Assembly: GCA_900552385.1 (NCBI GenBank)
Contig: URZI01000002.1
Location: forward strand, 62,001-126,000
Length of the DNA stretch: 64,000 nt
Origin: an uncultured Collinsella sp.
GTDB taxonomy: Bacteria > Actinomycetota > Coriobacteriia > Coriobacteriales > Coriobacteriaceae
Direction: 5' to 3'
The notes under the pieces are model-generated. The model saw only the letters and a program-made list of their open reading frames with translations. It was not told the origin of the DNA and searched no databases. The position numbers and the translations under genes were made by a program. Positions 35,422 through 43,446 of the stretch are shown piece by piece. The stretch's first letter is position 1; every line of letters begins with the position of its first letter.

Positions 35422-35673
35422 ATGAAGGTTTCTGAAGTTTCCGAGACCCAGGCCGATAACCTGGTCCACATGCTCGACGCTTACGCCGAGAAGGGTGGCC
35501 ACCACCTGAACATCAACGTCTTCAACCGTGAGACGCTGCTCGACGCTCAGGCTCACCCCGAGAAGTATCCGCAGCTGACCATCCGCGTTTCCGGCTATGC
35601 CGTGAACTTCCACACGCTCACCAAGGAGCAGCAGGACGAGGTCATTGCGCGTACCTTCCACGACAAGTTCTAA
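35422..35673 (+). CDS. Separate glycyl-radical domain of pyruvate formate-lyase (GrcA-like)
   Basis: An 83-residue protein matching the extreme C-terminus of PFL: HHLNINVFNRETLLDAQAHP then QLTIRVSGYAVNF, with the radical Gly58. Its ending LTKEQQDEVIARTF is also PFL-like. ATG 35422 follows GAAGGAGA. Free-standing GrcA/YfiD proteins repair oxygen-damaged full-length PFL in other bacteria; here the large chain lacks this domain altogether, so the small protein must be an obligatory subunit. About 20 N-terminal residues are unlike PFL and may form the docking part. Confidence 0.92.
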   Translation: MKVSEVSETQADNLVHMLDAYAEKGGHHLNINVFNRETLLDAQAHPEKYPQLTIRVSGYAVNFHTLTKEQQDEVIARTFHDKF

Positions 35674-35793
35674 AGGGACTCAACTCCCGCAGGATCGCCG
35701 GGGCTGTTTGGGCTACCTCCCAAAACGTCCTCGGACATGTCGGAAGCCCCGCTGCGCGCTACGCGCGGCGGGGCTTCCTCCGTCCTGACGCTC

Positions 35794-37083
35794 CTATTTG
35801 GCAAGGTGTTTTTTAGAATCCATTTTGCGCTCGGCCTCGAAGGCCTGCCTGTCCCAATCGAGCGGAAGTCCGGCCTCGACCCATGCCTCGTAGGCCCTCC
35901 TTATGGGCTTGAGCTCCCTTTGGCCCCTCTCCAGCATCGAGATGTACTTCTCGCTGGTGCCCAGTATGGACGCCGCCCTCACCTGGCTGACCTTCGCCGC
36001 GCGCCTGGCCGCCACGAGCTCCGAGGCGTCCTCGGGCCTCCTGATCTCGTGCGGGCGCATCAGCGCCCGGTACGCCTCCCTGGCCACGTAGCGCTTGAGG
36101 CACCTCATGACCTCCCTGTCGCTCTTTCCCCGCGCCCTCGCCCTCTCGGCGTACTCGGCGGTCTCGGGGTCGCGCATGACCCTCTGCCTCGCGATCTCGT
36201 GCAGCGCGCTGTTCGCCTGCCGGTCGCCGCCCCTGTTGAGCCTGTGCCTCACGGTCTTGCCGCTCGAGGCGGGGATGGGGCAGGCCCCGCATATCGCCGC
36301 GAACGACGCCTCGGAGCGCAGCCTGCCCGGGTTGTCCCCGGCCGCGACCGCGAGCTTGGCCGCGCTCACGGGCCCGCACCCGTACATCGCCAGCAGCGCG
36401 GGGCAGTTCTCCTCCAGGGACGCCTCGATCGCGAGCTCCATGTCGAGCGCCGCGTCGCGCGCCGCCGCCCACAGGTCCGCCAGCGCGCCGAGCGCGGCGC
36501 CCAGCGCGCCCTCGGCGCGCACGGAGGGGAGCTCCTCCATCAGCCTCGGCCCCGCCATCCCGCGGAACCTCGACCTGAGCCCCTCCGGGGCGGTGGTGAG
36601 CAGCGACCTCGCGGTGCTGATCGCCGAGGTCCGCGCCTTCACCGCCCCGGAGCGCGCCGCGAGCATGCAGCGCACCCCGTCGACCCACCCGTCCTGGCTC
36701 TTGGGGGTCCCGAGCCTTGAGCCGGACATCGCCGCGCGGGCGGCCCTCTCCGCGTCCGCCTCGTCGCACTTCCCCTGCCCCGGGCGCCTCCTCTGCATCC
36801 TCGCCGGGGAGAGCGCCTCGCGCACGGGCATCCCCAGCGACGCGAGGTGCCTGGTGAGGCCCGCCCCGTAGGACGACGTCCCCTCCATCGCGACGCAGGC
36901 CGGCTCCCCGGCCGCGGCGATCGCCCCGGCGAGCGCCTCGTAGCCCGCCGCGTCGGCGGGGAACCGGCGGGACAGGACCCTGCGGCCCCTCCAGTCCAGG
37001 ACGTACAGCCAGTGCGAGTCGGCGTGGGTGTCGACCCCGCAGAAGACCGGCCCGCGGGCGTCGGGTGTCGATTCGTTTTGCAT
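35794..37083 (-). CDS. IS110-family transposase with extra C-terminal HTH
   Basis: A 429-residue recombinase. N-terminal RuvC-like DEDD residues are Asp18 (GVDTHADSHW), Glu66 (AMEGTSSYG) and Asp107/Asp110 (KCDEADAER). The C-terminal Transposase_20 domain contains the Ser in PIPASSGKTVRH (about 273-274). After the usual end at about residue 350 there is a further helix-turn-helix of XRE type (RRAAKVSQVRAASILGTSEK and SMLERGQRELK, about 357-402), not normal for this family. ATG 37083 follows CGGAG; the longer open frame upstream overlaps the predicted guide RNA. The stop codon lies within the element's last bases. Confidence 0.92.
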   Translation of the reverse strand: MQNESTPDARGPVFCGVDTHADSHWLYVLDWRGRRVLSRRFPADAAGYEALAGAIAAAGEPACVAMEGTSSYGAGLTRHLASLGMPVREALSPARMQRRRPGQGKCDEADAERAARAAMSGSRLGTPKSQDGWVDGVRCMLAARSGAVKARTSAISTARSLLTTAPEGLRSRFRGMAGPRLMEELPSVRAEGALGAALGALADLWAAARDAALDMELAIEASLEENCPALLAMYGCGPVSAAKLAVAAGDNPGRLRSEASFAAICGACPIPASSGKTVRHRLNRGGDRQANSALHEIARQRVMRDPETAEYAERARARGKSDREVMRCLKRYVAREAYRALMRPHEIRRPEDASELVAARRAAKVSQVRAASILGTSEKYISMLERGQRELKPIRRAYEAWVEAGLPLDWDRQAFEAERKMDSKKHLAK

Positions 37084-37109
37084 GTCTCGCTCCGTTCTTT
37101 CCGTGCTCG

Positions 37110-37330
37110 CCTGGACCGGGCAGACGGCACACTGACGGGGCGCGATAGAATGCGGTTGTTCGGGTCCGCGGTATCGCTCCATGCTCCTATTAGGTCATGC
37201 GGCGGTCTCGGCTCGCCGCGGCCCGCGCGGGACATGTCAGGAAACGAGGGCAGCCCTGTGGGCGCCAGCGGAATGTGGGGTCACCGCGCGGTCCGCATCT
37301 GATGGTGTCGACGTCAATGGTATACGGGTG
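37110..37330 (-). ncRNA. Predicted bridge (seek) RNA of the IS110 element
   Basis: Four short matches occur in the order known for IS621 bridge RNA. Reading the minus strand: 37276-37268 matches the target flank 37373-37365 over 9 nt; 37242-37238 matches the other flank (TCCTG at 35783-35787) over 5 nt; 37191-37183 matches the element end 35798-35790 over 9 nt; 37135-37130 matches the other element end 37360-37365 over 6 nt. Target-loop matches come first, donor-loop matches second, the transposase start third. Exact RNA ends are not determined. Confidence 0.6.
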
Positions 37331-37518
37331 CATCATCGACGTCTTCAATACAGAAAATATCAGTGCGGAATGTTTTGGGAGGTAGCCCAAACAGCCCCGG
37401 CTGGGGTCCTGTGTAGTCACCCTTTAGGCGGAACTCTCCTAATTATTTGGATGAGTCGTTTACTTACTTGTACTGTTACCGTCTTCCCGCTCTTGTTGGG
37501 GTATGCTTTGTTCGTATG

Positions 37519-37532
37519 TAAACGTATGACAT
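37519..37532 (+). promoter_or_regulatory. Candidate operator before the sucrose LacI gene
   Basis: TAAACGTATGACAT matches the operators at 38667 and 38684 at 12 of 14 positions; placed 20 bp before the start, as expected for autoregulation. Confidence 0.5.
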
Positions 37533-37551
37533 GTTGATGGGGGAGGGTGCT

Positions 37552-38562
37552 ATGGCTCGCGAGGGCGCTCGTTCTAAGGATTCGGCTAAGCCTGGCATCA
37601 AGGAAGTTGCAGCGGTGGCGGGGGTTTCGCCTACTACGGTATCTCGCGTGCTTAATAATCGCGGCTATATTAGCCAAGAGACCCGCGATAAGGTCCATGC
37701 CGCGATGAAGCGCATCAACTATACGCCCAACGATATCGCCCGTGCCATGCTCAACGGTCGCCTGAATCTAATAGGTATGATCGTCCCCTATGTCAGCAGC
37801 CCGTTTCATGCCCAAGCGGTCCAAGCCGTTGAGCGTACCCTAGCCGAAAACGGTTTTAAGATGTTGCTGTGCAATAGCGCCAATCGACCTGATCTTGAGC
37901 GTTCTTATATCGATATGCTTCGGCGCAATATGGTTGATGGCGTCATCGTCAACTCGCTTAATATCGGTGCCGAGGCGTATGCCGAGATGGGCTTGAGTCT
38001 GGTTGGTATCGACTGCGACCTTGGCGAGACCTCTGTTCAGATTGCGAGCGACAGCTATGGCATCGGCGAACTTGCCACGCGTCGCCTGATCGATGACGGG
38101 TGTTCGCGCATCTTGTGCCTGCGCAACAATAGCCGCATGCGTATGCCTGCCAATAAGCGTACCGATGCCTACCACGATGTTGTGGAGCAGGCCGGTTTGC
38201 CCGCGCTTGTCCGTGAGGTCGAGTTCGTTAAGTCCGACGACGAAAAGAGTGCGGTCGTTGCGAAGATCCTCGATGAGAACCCCGATATTGACGGCATCTT
38301 TGCGGGAGACGACACGATGGCGGCCATCTGCCTCAACGTGATGAAGCGGCGCGGCTTGAGCGCTCCGGACGATATTAAGGTCGTGGGCGCGGATGGCGCC
38401 CGCCGCACTATGACGTTTATGCCTGACTTAACAACCGTTCGTCAAGATATCGATCGCATCGGAGAGCTCGCGGCGCAATCCATCATCGCTCTTGTTAACG
38501 GTGAAAAGCCCGAATCGAATACCAAGCTCCCCGTTGAACTCATTGAGGGCAAAACCGCGTAG
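37552..38562 (+). CDS. LacI-family repressor of the sucrose operon
   Basis: A 336-residue regulator. A short charged leader precedes the HTH IKEVAAVAGVSPTTVSRVLN (about 16-35), with hinge YTPNDIARAMLNGR and a sugar-binding core. It is not one of the three lac/gal paralogues: its sensor sequence (LIGMIVPYVSSPFHAQAVQ) belongs to the more classical ScrR/CcpA-like branch. ATG 37552 follows GGGGGAGGG. Upstream of two GH32 genes and a sucrose-type PTS, with a tandem operator between, so sucrose or fructose-6-phosphate control is inferred. Confidence 0.9.
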   Translation: MAREGARSKDSAKPGIKEVAAVAGVSPTTVSRVLNNRGYISQETRDKVHAAMKRINYTPNDIARAMLNGRLNLIGMIVPYVSSPFHAQAVQAVERTLAENGFKMLLCNSANRPDLERSYIDMLRRNMVDGVIVNSLNIGAEAYAEMGLSLVGIDCDLGETSVQIASDSYGIGELATRRLIDDGCSRILCLRNNSRMRMPANKRTDAYHDVVEQAGLPALVREVEFVKSDDEKSAVVAKILDENPDIDGIFAGDDTMAAICLNVMKRRGLSAPDDIKVVGADGARRTMTFMPDLTTVRQDIDRIGELAAQSIIALVNGEKPESNTKLPVELIEGKTA

Positions 38563-38615
38563 TTCATCCCGTGCCAAAAGAATTCCTCAAACGCCTCTGA
38601 TGACCGTTCGCCGCC

Positions 38616-38630
38616 ATATGTCAACCGTTT
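38616..38630 (-). promoter_or_regulatory. Sucrose operator, inverted copy
   Basis: ATATGTCAACCGTTT, the inverse of the AAACG-TTGACATAT sites at 38667 and 38684. Confidence 0.55.
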
Positions 38631-38666
38631 GCCGACGACTGGAACTGCGAAAAGACGTATTAGTGT

Positions 38667-38700
38667 GAAAACGTTTGACATATGAAAACGATTGACATAT
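38667..38700 (+). promoter_or_regulatory. Tandem 17-bp operator repeat of the sucrose operon
   Basis: GAAAACGTTTGACATAT (38667-38683) is followed without gap by GAAAACGATTGACATAT (38684-38700). Both contain TTGACA, so repressor binding would cover a -35 element. Confidence 0.7.
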
Positions 38701-38746
38701 CTTGCAGTTGTACCGAGTTAGTATCTTGTGGGAAAGGAAGTCTCGG

Positions 38747-40129
38747 ATGCACAAGGTGTATTACCAGCCTGAGGGAATTTGGGTAGGCGACATCATGCCG
38801 TACGGCGAGGACGGCACGTTCTATCTCTATCACCAGCGTGACACGCGAAACCCCGGTCCTTTCGGAGAGCCGTTTGGTTGGGCACTCGCGACGACCAAGG
38901 ATTTCGTCAACTACAAGGACTTTGGCGAGAGCCTTGAGCGTGGCGGCGACGAGGAAGTCGACCAGTATGTTTATGCCGGCACGGTGTTTAAGGTGGGCGA
39001 CAAGTACCATGCGCTCTACACTGGTTGCAATCGCGATAAGGTCCGCGCACGCTTGATGAAGCAGGTTCTTCTTCACGCAACGAGTGACGACGCCGTCAAG
39101 TGGGAGAAGAACATCGCCGAGACGCTGCTTCCGCCCCAGGAAGGTTACGATGACCGCAACTGGCGCGATCCCTTTGTGCTTTGGGATGAGGAGAACGAAG
39201 AGTACATGCTCATCCTCGGCACGCGCGTGGGCGAGGACAAGCGTCTGATGACCGGGCGTCTGGTCAAGTTCACCTCCAAGGACCTGGATACCTGGGAGTT
39301 CCAGGGCGACTGGTGGAATCCGGGCCTTTACACCATGTTCGAGATGCCTGATCTCTTTAAGATGGGCGACTGGTGGTATCTGGTGTTCTCCGAGTACAGT
39401 GATGGCAACAAGACCCGTTACCGCATGTCTCGCTCCATCAACGGTCCTTGGATCACTCCTGCTGACGATTCATTCGATGGCCGCGCGTACTATGCCGCGC
39501 GTACCGCATTTGATGGCGAGCGCCGCGTTCTCTTTGGTTGGGTTCCTACGCGTGACGAGGGTGGCGATCCCAGCTCTTACCTGTGGGGTGGCACCTTTAT
39601 GCCTCTCGAGATCGTTCAGCGTGCCGACGGAACGCTCGGCACCAAGCTCCCTGACAGCATGCTTGGCGCCTTTGGCGAGGCTAAGGCAGTCGAGGCCTTT
39701 GAGCTTTTCTGCGAGTCGGGCAAGGTCGAGCAGGTGCTCGCCGCGGATGCCGGTTCCACCTATATGCTCGATGCCGACATCGAGCTCGCCGGTGACGCTG
39801 CCGGCTTCTCGGTGAAGCTTGCCGAGGACGCCGAGTCCGGTCTTGCCTATGAGTTCCGCGCCAACCTGCGTGAGGGCAAGCTCGAGTTTACGGCTGCCCC
39901 CCAGTATCCATGGTTCCAGGTCAACAACATGGGCCTCGAGCGTCCGTTGTTCTTTAAGGGCGAGGGCACTCACCATGTGCGCCTGGTCGTTGACGACGAT
40001 ATTGCGACCATCTTTGTCGATGATGTTGCGCTCAACGCGCGCTTCTGCAATAAGCAGGGCCAGGGTGTGGCGCTGACGGTCACCGACGGTACGCTCAAGT
40101 GCGCAAATGCAACGATCGCGTCTCTGTAA
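38747..40129 (+). CDS. GH32 beta-fructosidase, atypical
   Basis: A 460-residue five-bladed beta-propeller glycosidase, likely acting on sucrose-6-phosphate or a fructo-oligosaccharide phosphate. It lacks the standard W-x-N-D-P-N-G: the equivalent is GIWVGDIMPYG with the presumed nucleophile Asp15. The transition-state stabiliser is in NWRDP (Asp141), and the acid/base is in FEMPDLF (Glu199) instead of ECPDL. So the catalytic triad seems intact but with substituted surroundings. The C-terminal beta-sandwich runs from about 330. ATG 38747 has GGAAAGGAAG upstream. First gene after the LacI repressor; a canonical GH32 is two genes on. Confidence 0.87.
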   Translation: MHKVYYQPEGIWVGDIMPYGEDGTFYLYHQRDTRNPGPFGEPFGWALATTKDFVNYKDFGESLERGGDEEVDQYVYAGTVFKVGDKYHALYTGCNRDKVRARLMKQVLLHATSDDAVKWEKNIAETLLPPQEGYDDRNWRDPFVLWDEENEEYMLILGTRVGEDKRLMTGRLVKFTSKDLDTWEFQGDWWNPGLYTMFEMPDLFKMGDWWYLVFSEYSDGNKTRYRMSRSINGPWITPADDSFDGRAYYAARTAFDGERRVLFGWVPTRDEGGDPSSYLWGGTFMPLEIVQRADGTLGTKLPDSMLGAFGEAKAVEAFELFCESGKVEQVLAADAGSTYMLDADIELAGDAAGFSVKLAEDAESGLAYEFRANLREGKLEFTAAPQYPWFQVNNMGLERPLFFKGEGTHHVRLVVDDDIATIFVDDVALNARFCNKQGQGVALTVTDGTLKCANATIASL

Positions 40130-40174
40130 TGGCCGCAAAACGTCTTATGATTTCGTAAGGGAATGGAGAGGAAC

Positions 40175-41626
40175 ATGGACTACAAAGTAGTGTCTCAGCA
40201 AGTCGTCGATAACGTCGGCGGTCTGGAGAACATCGAGGGTGCCACGCATTGCGTTACGCGTCTGCGTCTGGTGCTCAAGGATACGAGCAAGTACAACAAG
40301 GCCGAGCTCGAAAACATCGATGGCGTCAAGGGCGTGCTGTACAACAGCGGCCAGCTCATGATTATCTTCGGTACCGGCACCGTCAACAAGGTCTACGATG
40401 AGTTTATGGCTCTGACGGGCGTTAAGGAGATCAGCGCTTCCGAGGTCAAGGGCGCCGAGGCGGACAAGAAGGGCAAGTTCTTCTCGGTCCTCAAGGTATT
40501 CTCGGACATCTTTATCCCCATCATTCCCGCCTTCGTCGGCGCTGCTATCATCATCGGCCTTAAGTCGCTGATCGTTGCCAACGGCCTCTTTGGCATGGAG
40601 GGCAGCCTCGCCGATCACAGCGAGTTCCTCAAGAACCTCGCAAGCTTCTTTGCCATTATCGCCACCACGTTCGACTACCTGCCTGTCCTGGTTATGTACA
40701 GCGCGGTCAAGCGTTTTGGCGGTAACCCGATCCTGGGCATCCTCGTCGGTATCGTCATGGTTCATCCGAGCCTTATGAACCGCAACGCGTTCGTTATGGA
40801 CCCGACGGGTGCTGAGTATTGGAACTTTGGTCCGCTCTCCATTCCCATGGTTGCTTTCCAGGGCGGCGTGTTCCCTGCAATCCTGACTGCCTGGTTTATG
40901 GCCAAGGTCGAGAAGATTGCCCAGAAGTACATTCCCGAGGTCGTCTCGTTTGTCTTTGTCCCGACCGTTACCCTGATTCTTGCCAACGTCGCCCTGTTCA
41001 CCGTGTTCGGCCCGCTCGGCAACCTGATTGGCGACGTCCTTGCCGGCGTAATCGATGTCCTGTACAACAGGATGGGCGTCTTTGGCGCCTTTGTCTTCGC
41101 CGCGTTCCTGCAGCCGCTCGTCGTTACCGGTACGCATCAGTTCATCCAGGGTATTGAGGCCAACCTCGTTGCCACGACCGGCTTCAACTACATCCAGGCT
41201 ATCTGGTCGGTTTCCATCATCGCCCAGGGCGGCGGCGCCATCGGCATGTATCTCATTCACAAGAAGCACTCCAAAGAGCGCAACATCTGCATGTCGTCCT
41301 TTATCCCGACGCTGGTCGGCATCTCCGAGCCCGCAATCTTTGCTGCAAACATGCGCTACTCGATCATCCCGTTCGTCTGCGCTTGCATCGGTGCAGGCTG
41401 CGGCGGTGCCTTCGTGAAGCTCTTTGAGGTGCGCGCTATCGGTCAGGGTCTGACCGGTGTGCTTGGCCTGCTCATCGTTACGCCCGAGACGCTCGTGTGG
41501 TATGTGGCCGGCAATCTCATCGCCTTCATCGTGCCGATCGTCTTGATCTTTGCCTACAACAAGGCAAAGGGCGTGCCGACCACCGATGAAGAGGGCGCTG
41601 GCGCTGGCTTCGACGTTAGCTTCTAG
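40175..41626 (+). CDS. Sucrose/beta-glucoside family PTS transporter EIIBC
   Basis: Membrane sugar importer of 483 residues. The EIIB domain comes first (1-85) with the phospho-cysteine Cys26 in THCVTRLR; the EIIC domain (about 105-475) has the family's helices and TGTHQFIQGIEA and ISEPAIFAANM motifs. There is no fused IIA, so it relies on a shared EIIA (for example the glucose-type protein). Placed between two GH32 genes; sucrose specificity is inferred from that. ATG 40175 is preferred over 40163 since the site GGAGAGG lies between them. Confidence 0.9.
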   Translation: MDYKVVSQQVVDNVGGLENIEGATHCVTRLRLVLKDTSKYNKAELENIDGVKGVLYNSGQLMIIFGTGTVNKVYDEFMALTGVKEISASEVKGAEADKKGKFFSVLKVFSDIFIPIIPAFVGAAIIIGLKSLIVANGLFGMEGSLADHSEFLKNLASFFAIIATTFDYLPVLVMYSAVKRFGGNPILGILVGIVMVHPSLMNRNAFVMDPTGAEYWNFGPLSIPMVAFQGGVFPAILTAWFMAKVEKIAQKYIPEVVSFVFVPTVTLILANVALFTVFGPLGNLIGDVLAGVIDVLYNRMGVFGAFVFAAFLQPLVVTGTHQFIQGIEANLVATTGFNYIQAIWSVSIIAQGGGAIGMYLIHKKHSKERNICMSSFIPTLVGISEPAIFAANMRYSIIPFVCACIGAGCGGAFVKLFEVRAIGQGLTGVLGLLIVTPETLVWYVAGNLIAFIVPIVLIFAYNKAKGVPTTDEEGAGAGFDVSF

Positions 41627-41721
41627 TTGAGCCGTTCAGCGTAATCTGAGGATAAGTCCATTTGAGGAAGGGCGTTCGACTCGTGTGAGTCGAGCGTCCT
41701 TCCCTATAGACGAGAAAGCCA

Positions 41722-43170
41722 ATGGCGATGTTTAATCAAAAAAATAAGGTGACGCGCACGGACTATGAGCAGTGGCGTGCCGGACAGGATGAGACGGCAG
41801 GTCGCATCGCGTCCGACCCCGATAGGCTCCTGTTCCATGTGGAGCCTGAGCTTGGCTGGCTCAACGACCCCAACGGTTTGGTGCAGATCGGTGATACGTA
41901 TCACATCTATCACCAATACGATCCATTCGATGCTGCGCATGGCGGTCCAGTGCTTTGGAATCATCTGACGACAAAGGATTTTGTGACGTACGAGAATCGC
42001 GGCCCTGTGCTGTTCCCCGATTCTAATTTGGATGCGAGTGGAGCGTATTCTGGTTCTGCCTTTGTACACGACGGCAAGATTCACTACTTCTATACCGGCA
42101 ACGTCAAGCATTTTGACCGCGATGATTACGACTACGTGTTGACGGGCCGTGAGCAAAACCAGATTCATATGGTTACCGAGAACCCCGACGAATTGGGCGA
42201 GAAGCACATAGCTGTTGGGCCGGTCGATTACCCCGACGATATCGGTACGCACGTGCGTGACCCCAAAATCCTTGAACACGATGGTATCTACTACATGGTT
42301 CTGGGCGCTCGTACGAAAGACGACTGCGGCTGCGTGCTTGTCTATACCTCGAGCGATCTAGAGGACTGGAGCTATACGACGCGCATTGAGTTGGGCGAGA
42401 AGTTTGGTTTTATGTGGGAGTGCCCTGATCTATTTGAGCTTGATGGCGAGCTAATTCTCGTTTGCTGTCCGCAGGGCGTGCCCGCCGATGGTTGGCGTTA
42501 CCGCAATCCGCACCAGTGCGTGTGGTTCTCCATCGAGGCCGATTGGGAGGCGCCGAGCTTTAAGATCACCGGGCAGGGCATGCCCCCGATGGTCGATGCC
42601 GGCTTTGATTTCTACGCACCGCAGTCCTTTGAGGATGCTGCGGGTCGGCGTTTGATGATCGGGTGGTCTGGTTGCCCCGACGCGACGGCAGAAAACCCGA
42701 CGGTGGCACGCGGGTGGCAGTGCGCGTTGACGGTGCCGCGAGAGCTGAGCATACGCGATGGTAAGCTCTGTCAGCAGCCGGCGCACGAGATTGAGAAGAT
42801 GCGCGGCGACTGCGTTCGCGCGACAGGCGGTGAAACCGTTGAGGAGCCGGGCCGCCTGTTTGATCTCGTGGTTTCCTGTGAGGGCGCCAAGATGGTCGAG
42901 CTCGAAATCCGCAAGGGTGTCTTTGTGCGTTATATGGACGGGATGCTTACCCTCGATATGGGTGACGAAGGCTATGGGCGCGACCAGAGGTCGATTGAGC
43001 TCGGCGAGCTTCGCGACCTACGCGTGCTTTCGGACACTACGATGGTCGAGATTTTTGCAAATGGCGGCGAGGCGGCACTTACGAGCCGTACCTATTCGCC
43101 GGCGGTTCCGGCGATGGAGCTGCACGCCGAGGGTGCGGCATCGATGAATTTCTACCGCCTCGTGCATTAA
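41722..43170 (+). CDS. scrB: Sucrose-6-phosphate hydrolase, GH32
   Basis: Canonical GH32 enzyme (482 residues) splitting sucrose-6-phosphate into glucose-6-phosphate and fructose. Motifs: GWLNDPNG with nucleophile Asp49, HVRDP with Asp180, and MWECPDL with acid/base Glu233; C-terminal beta-sandwich from about 350. Intracellular (no signal peptide), as expected behind a PTS. Last gene of the sucrose operon. A weak hairpin with GAGACGC/GCGTCTC arms at about 43323-43365 may terminate it. Confidence 0.92.
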   Translation: MAMFNQKNKVTRTDYEQWRAGQDETAGRIASDPDRLLFHVEPELGWLNDPNGLVQIGDTYHIYHQYDPFDAAHGGPVLWNHLTTKDFVTYENRGPVLFPDSNLDASGAYSGSAFVHDGKIHYFYTGNVKHFDRDDYDYVLTGREQNQIHMVTENPDELGEKHIAVGPVDYPDDIGTHVRDPKILEHDGIYYMVLGARTKDDCGCVLVYTSSDLEDWSYTTRIELGEKFGFMWECPDLFELDGELILVCCPQGVPADGWRYRNPHQCVWFSIEADWEAPSFKITGQGMPPMVDAGFDFYAPQSFEDAAGRRLMIGWSGCPDATAENPTVARGWQCALTVPRELSIRDGKLCQQPAHEIEKMRGDCVRATGGETVEEPGRLFDLVVSCEGAKMVELEIRKGVFVRYMDGMLTLDMGDEGYGRDQRSIELGELRDLRVLSDTTMVEIFANGGEAALTSRTYSPAVPAMELHAEGAASMNFYRLVH

Positions 43171-43446
43171 CCGTGCGTGGAGCACGATTGGATTTGCTGG
43201 ACGGAATGTGTCGCAGTTGTCGCGGCCAACTACCGCTTACCGCATATAGCGACCGTTTGCGGAATAAGTAACCCTCCTTAATAAACCGTGTGGAATCCTA
43301 GATAAGCACGGAGTTTTCCAGGGAGACGCTGTCCTTTGTTGTGTGCAAGGGGCGGCGTCTCTTTGGCGCTTGGACGCCGTTGTGCAACAGTGCGGCGGCG
43401 CGTGCCATGTATTGAAAAGCCAATGTCGAGATGGGTCGTGATAATA

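Larger units (their letters stand above)
35788..37365 (-). mobile_element. IS110-family insertion sequence
   Basis: About 1,578 bp. Contains one DEDD-Ser transposase on the minus strand with an approximately 280-bp non-coding region upstream of it and only a few bases downstream, the layout of the IS110 group (not IS1111). There are no terminal inverted repeats. A TG dinucleotide flanks both ends (35786-35787 and 37364-37365), consistent with a shared 2-bp recombination core. It sits inside a palindromic repeat. Confidence 0.88.
35697..37401. repeat. Double-palindrome element copy E, split by the IS110 insertion
   Basis: Arms 35697-35726 and 37372-37401 are perfectly complementary over 30 bp although 1.6 kb apart. 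Removing 35788-37365 restores an element of 127 bp with the conserved CGTCCTCGGACATG, inner hairpin and CTGCGGAA. Confidence 0.85.

Noticed and set aside
35813..37132. Alternative frames over the IS110 transposase
   Set aside because: Arg/Gly/Ala-rich products without motifs; the DEDD and Ser residues are all in the chosen frame.
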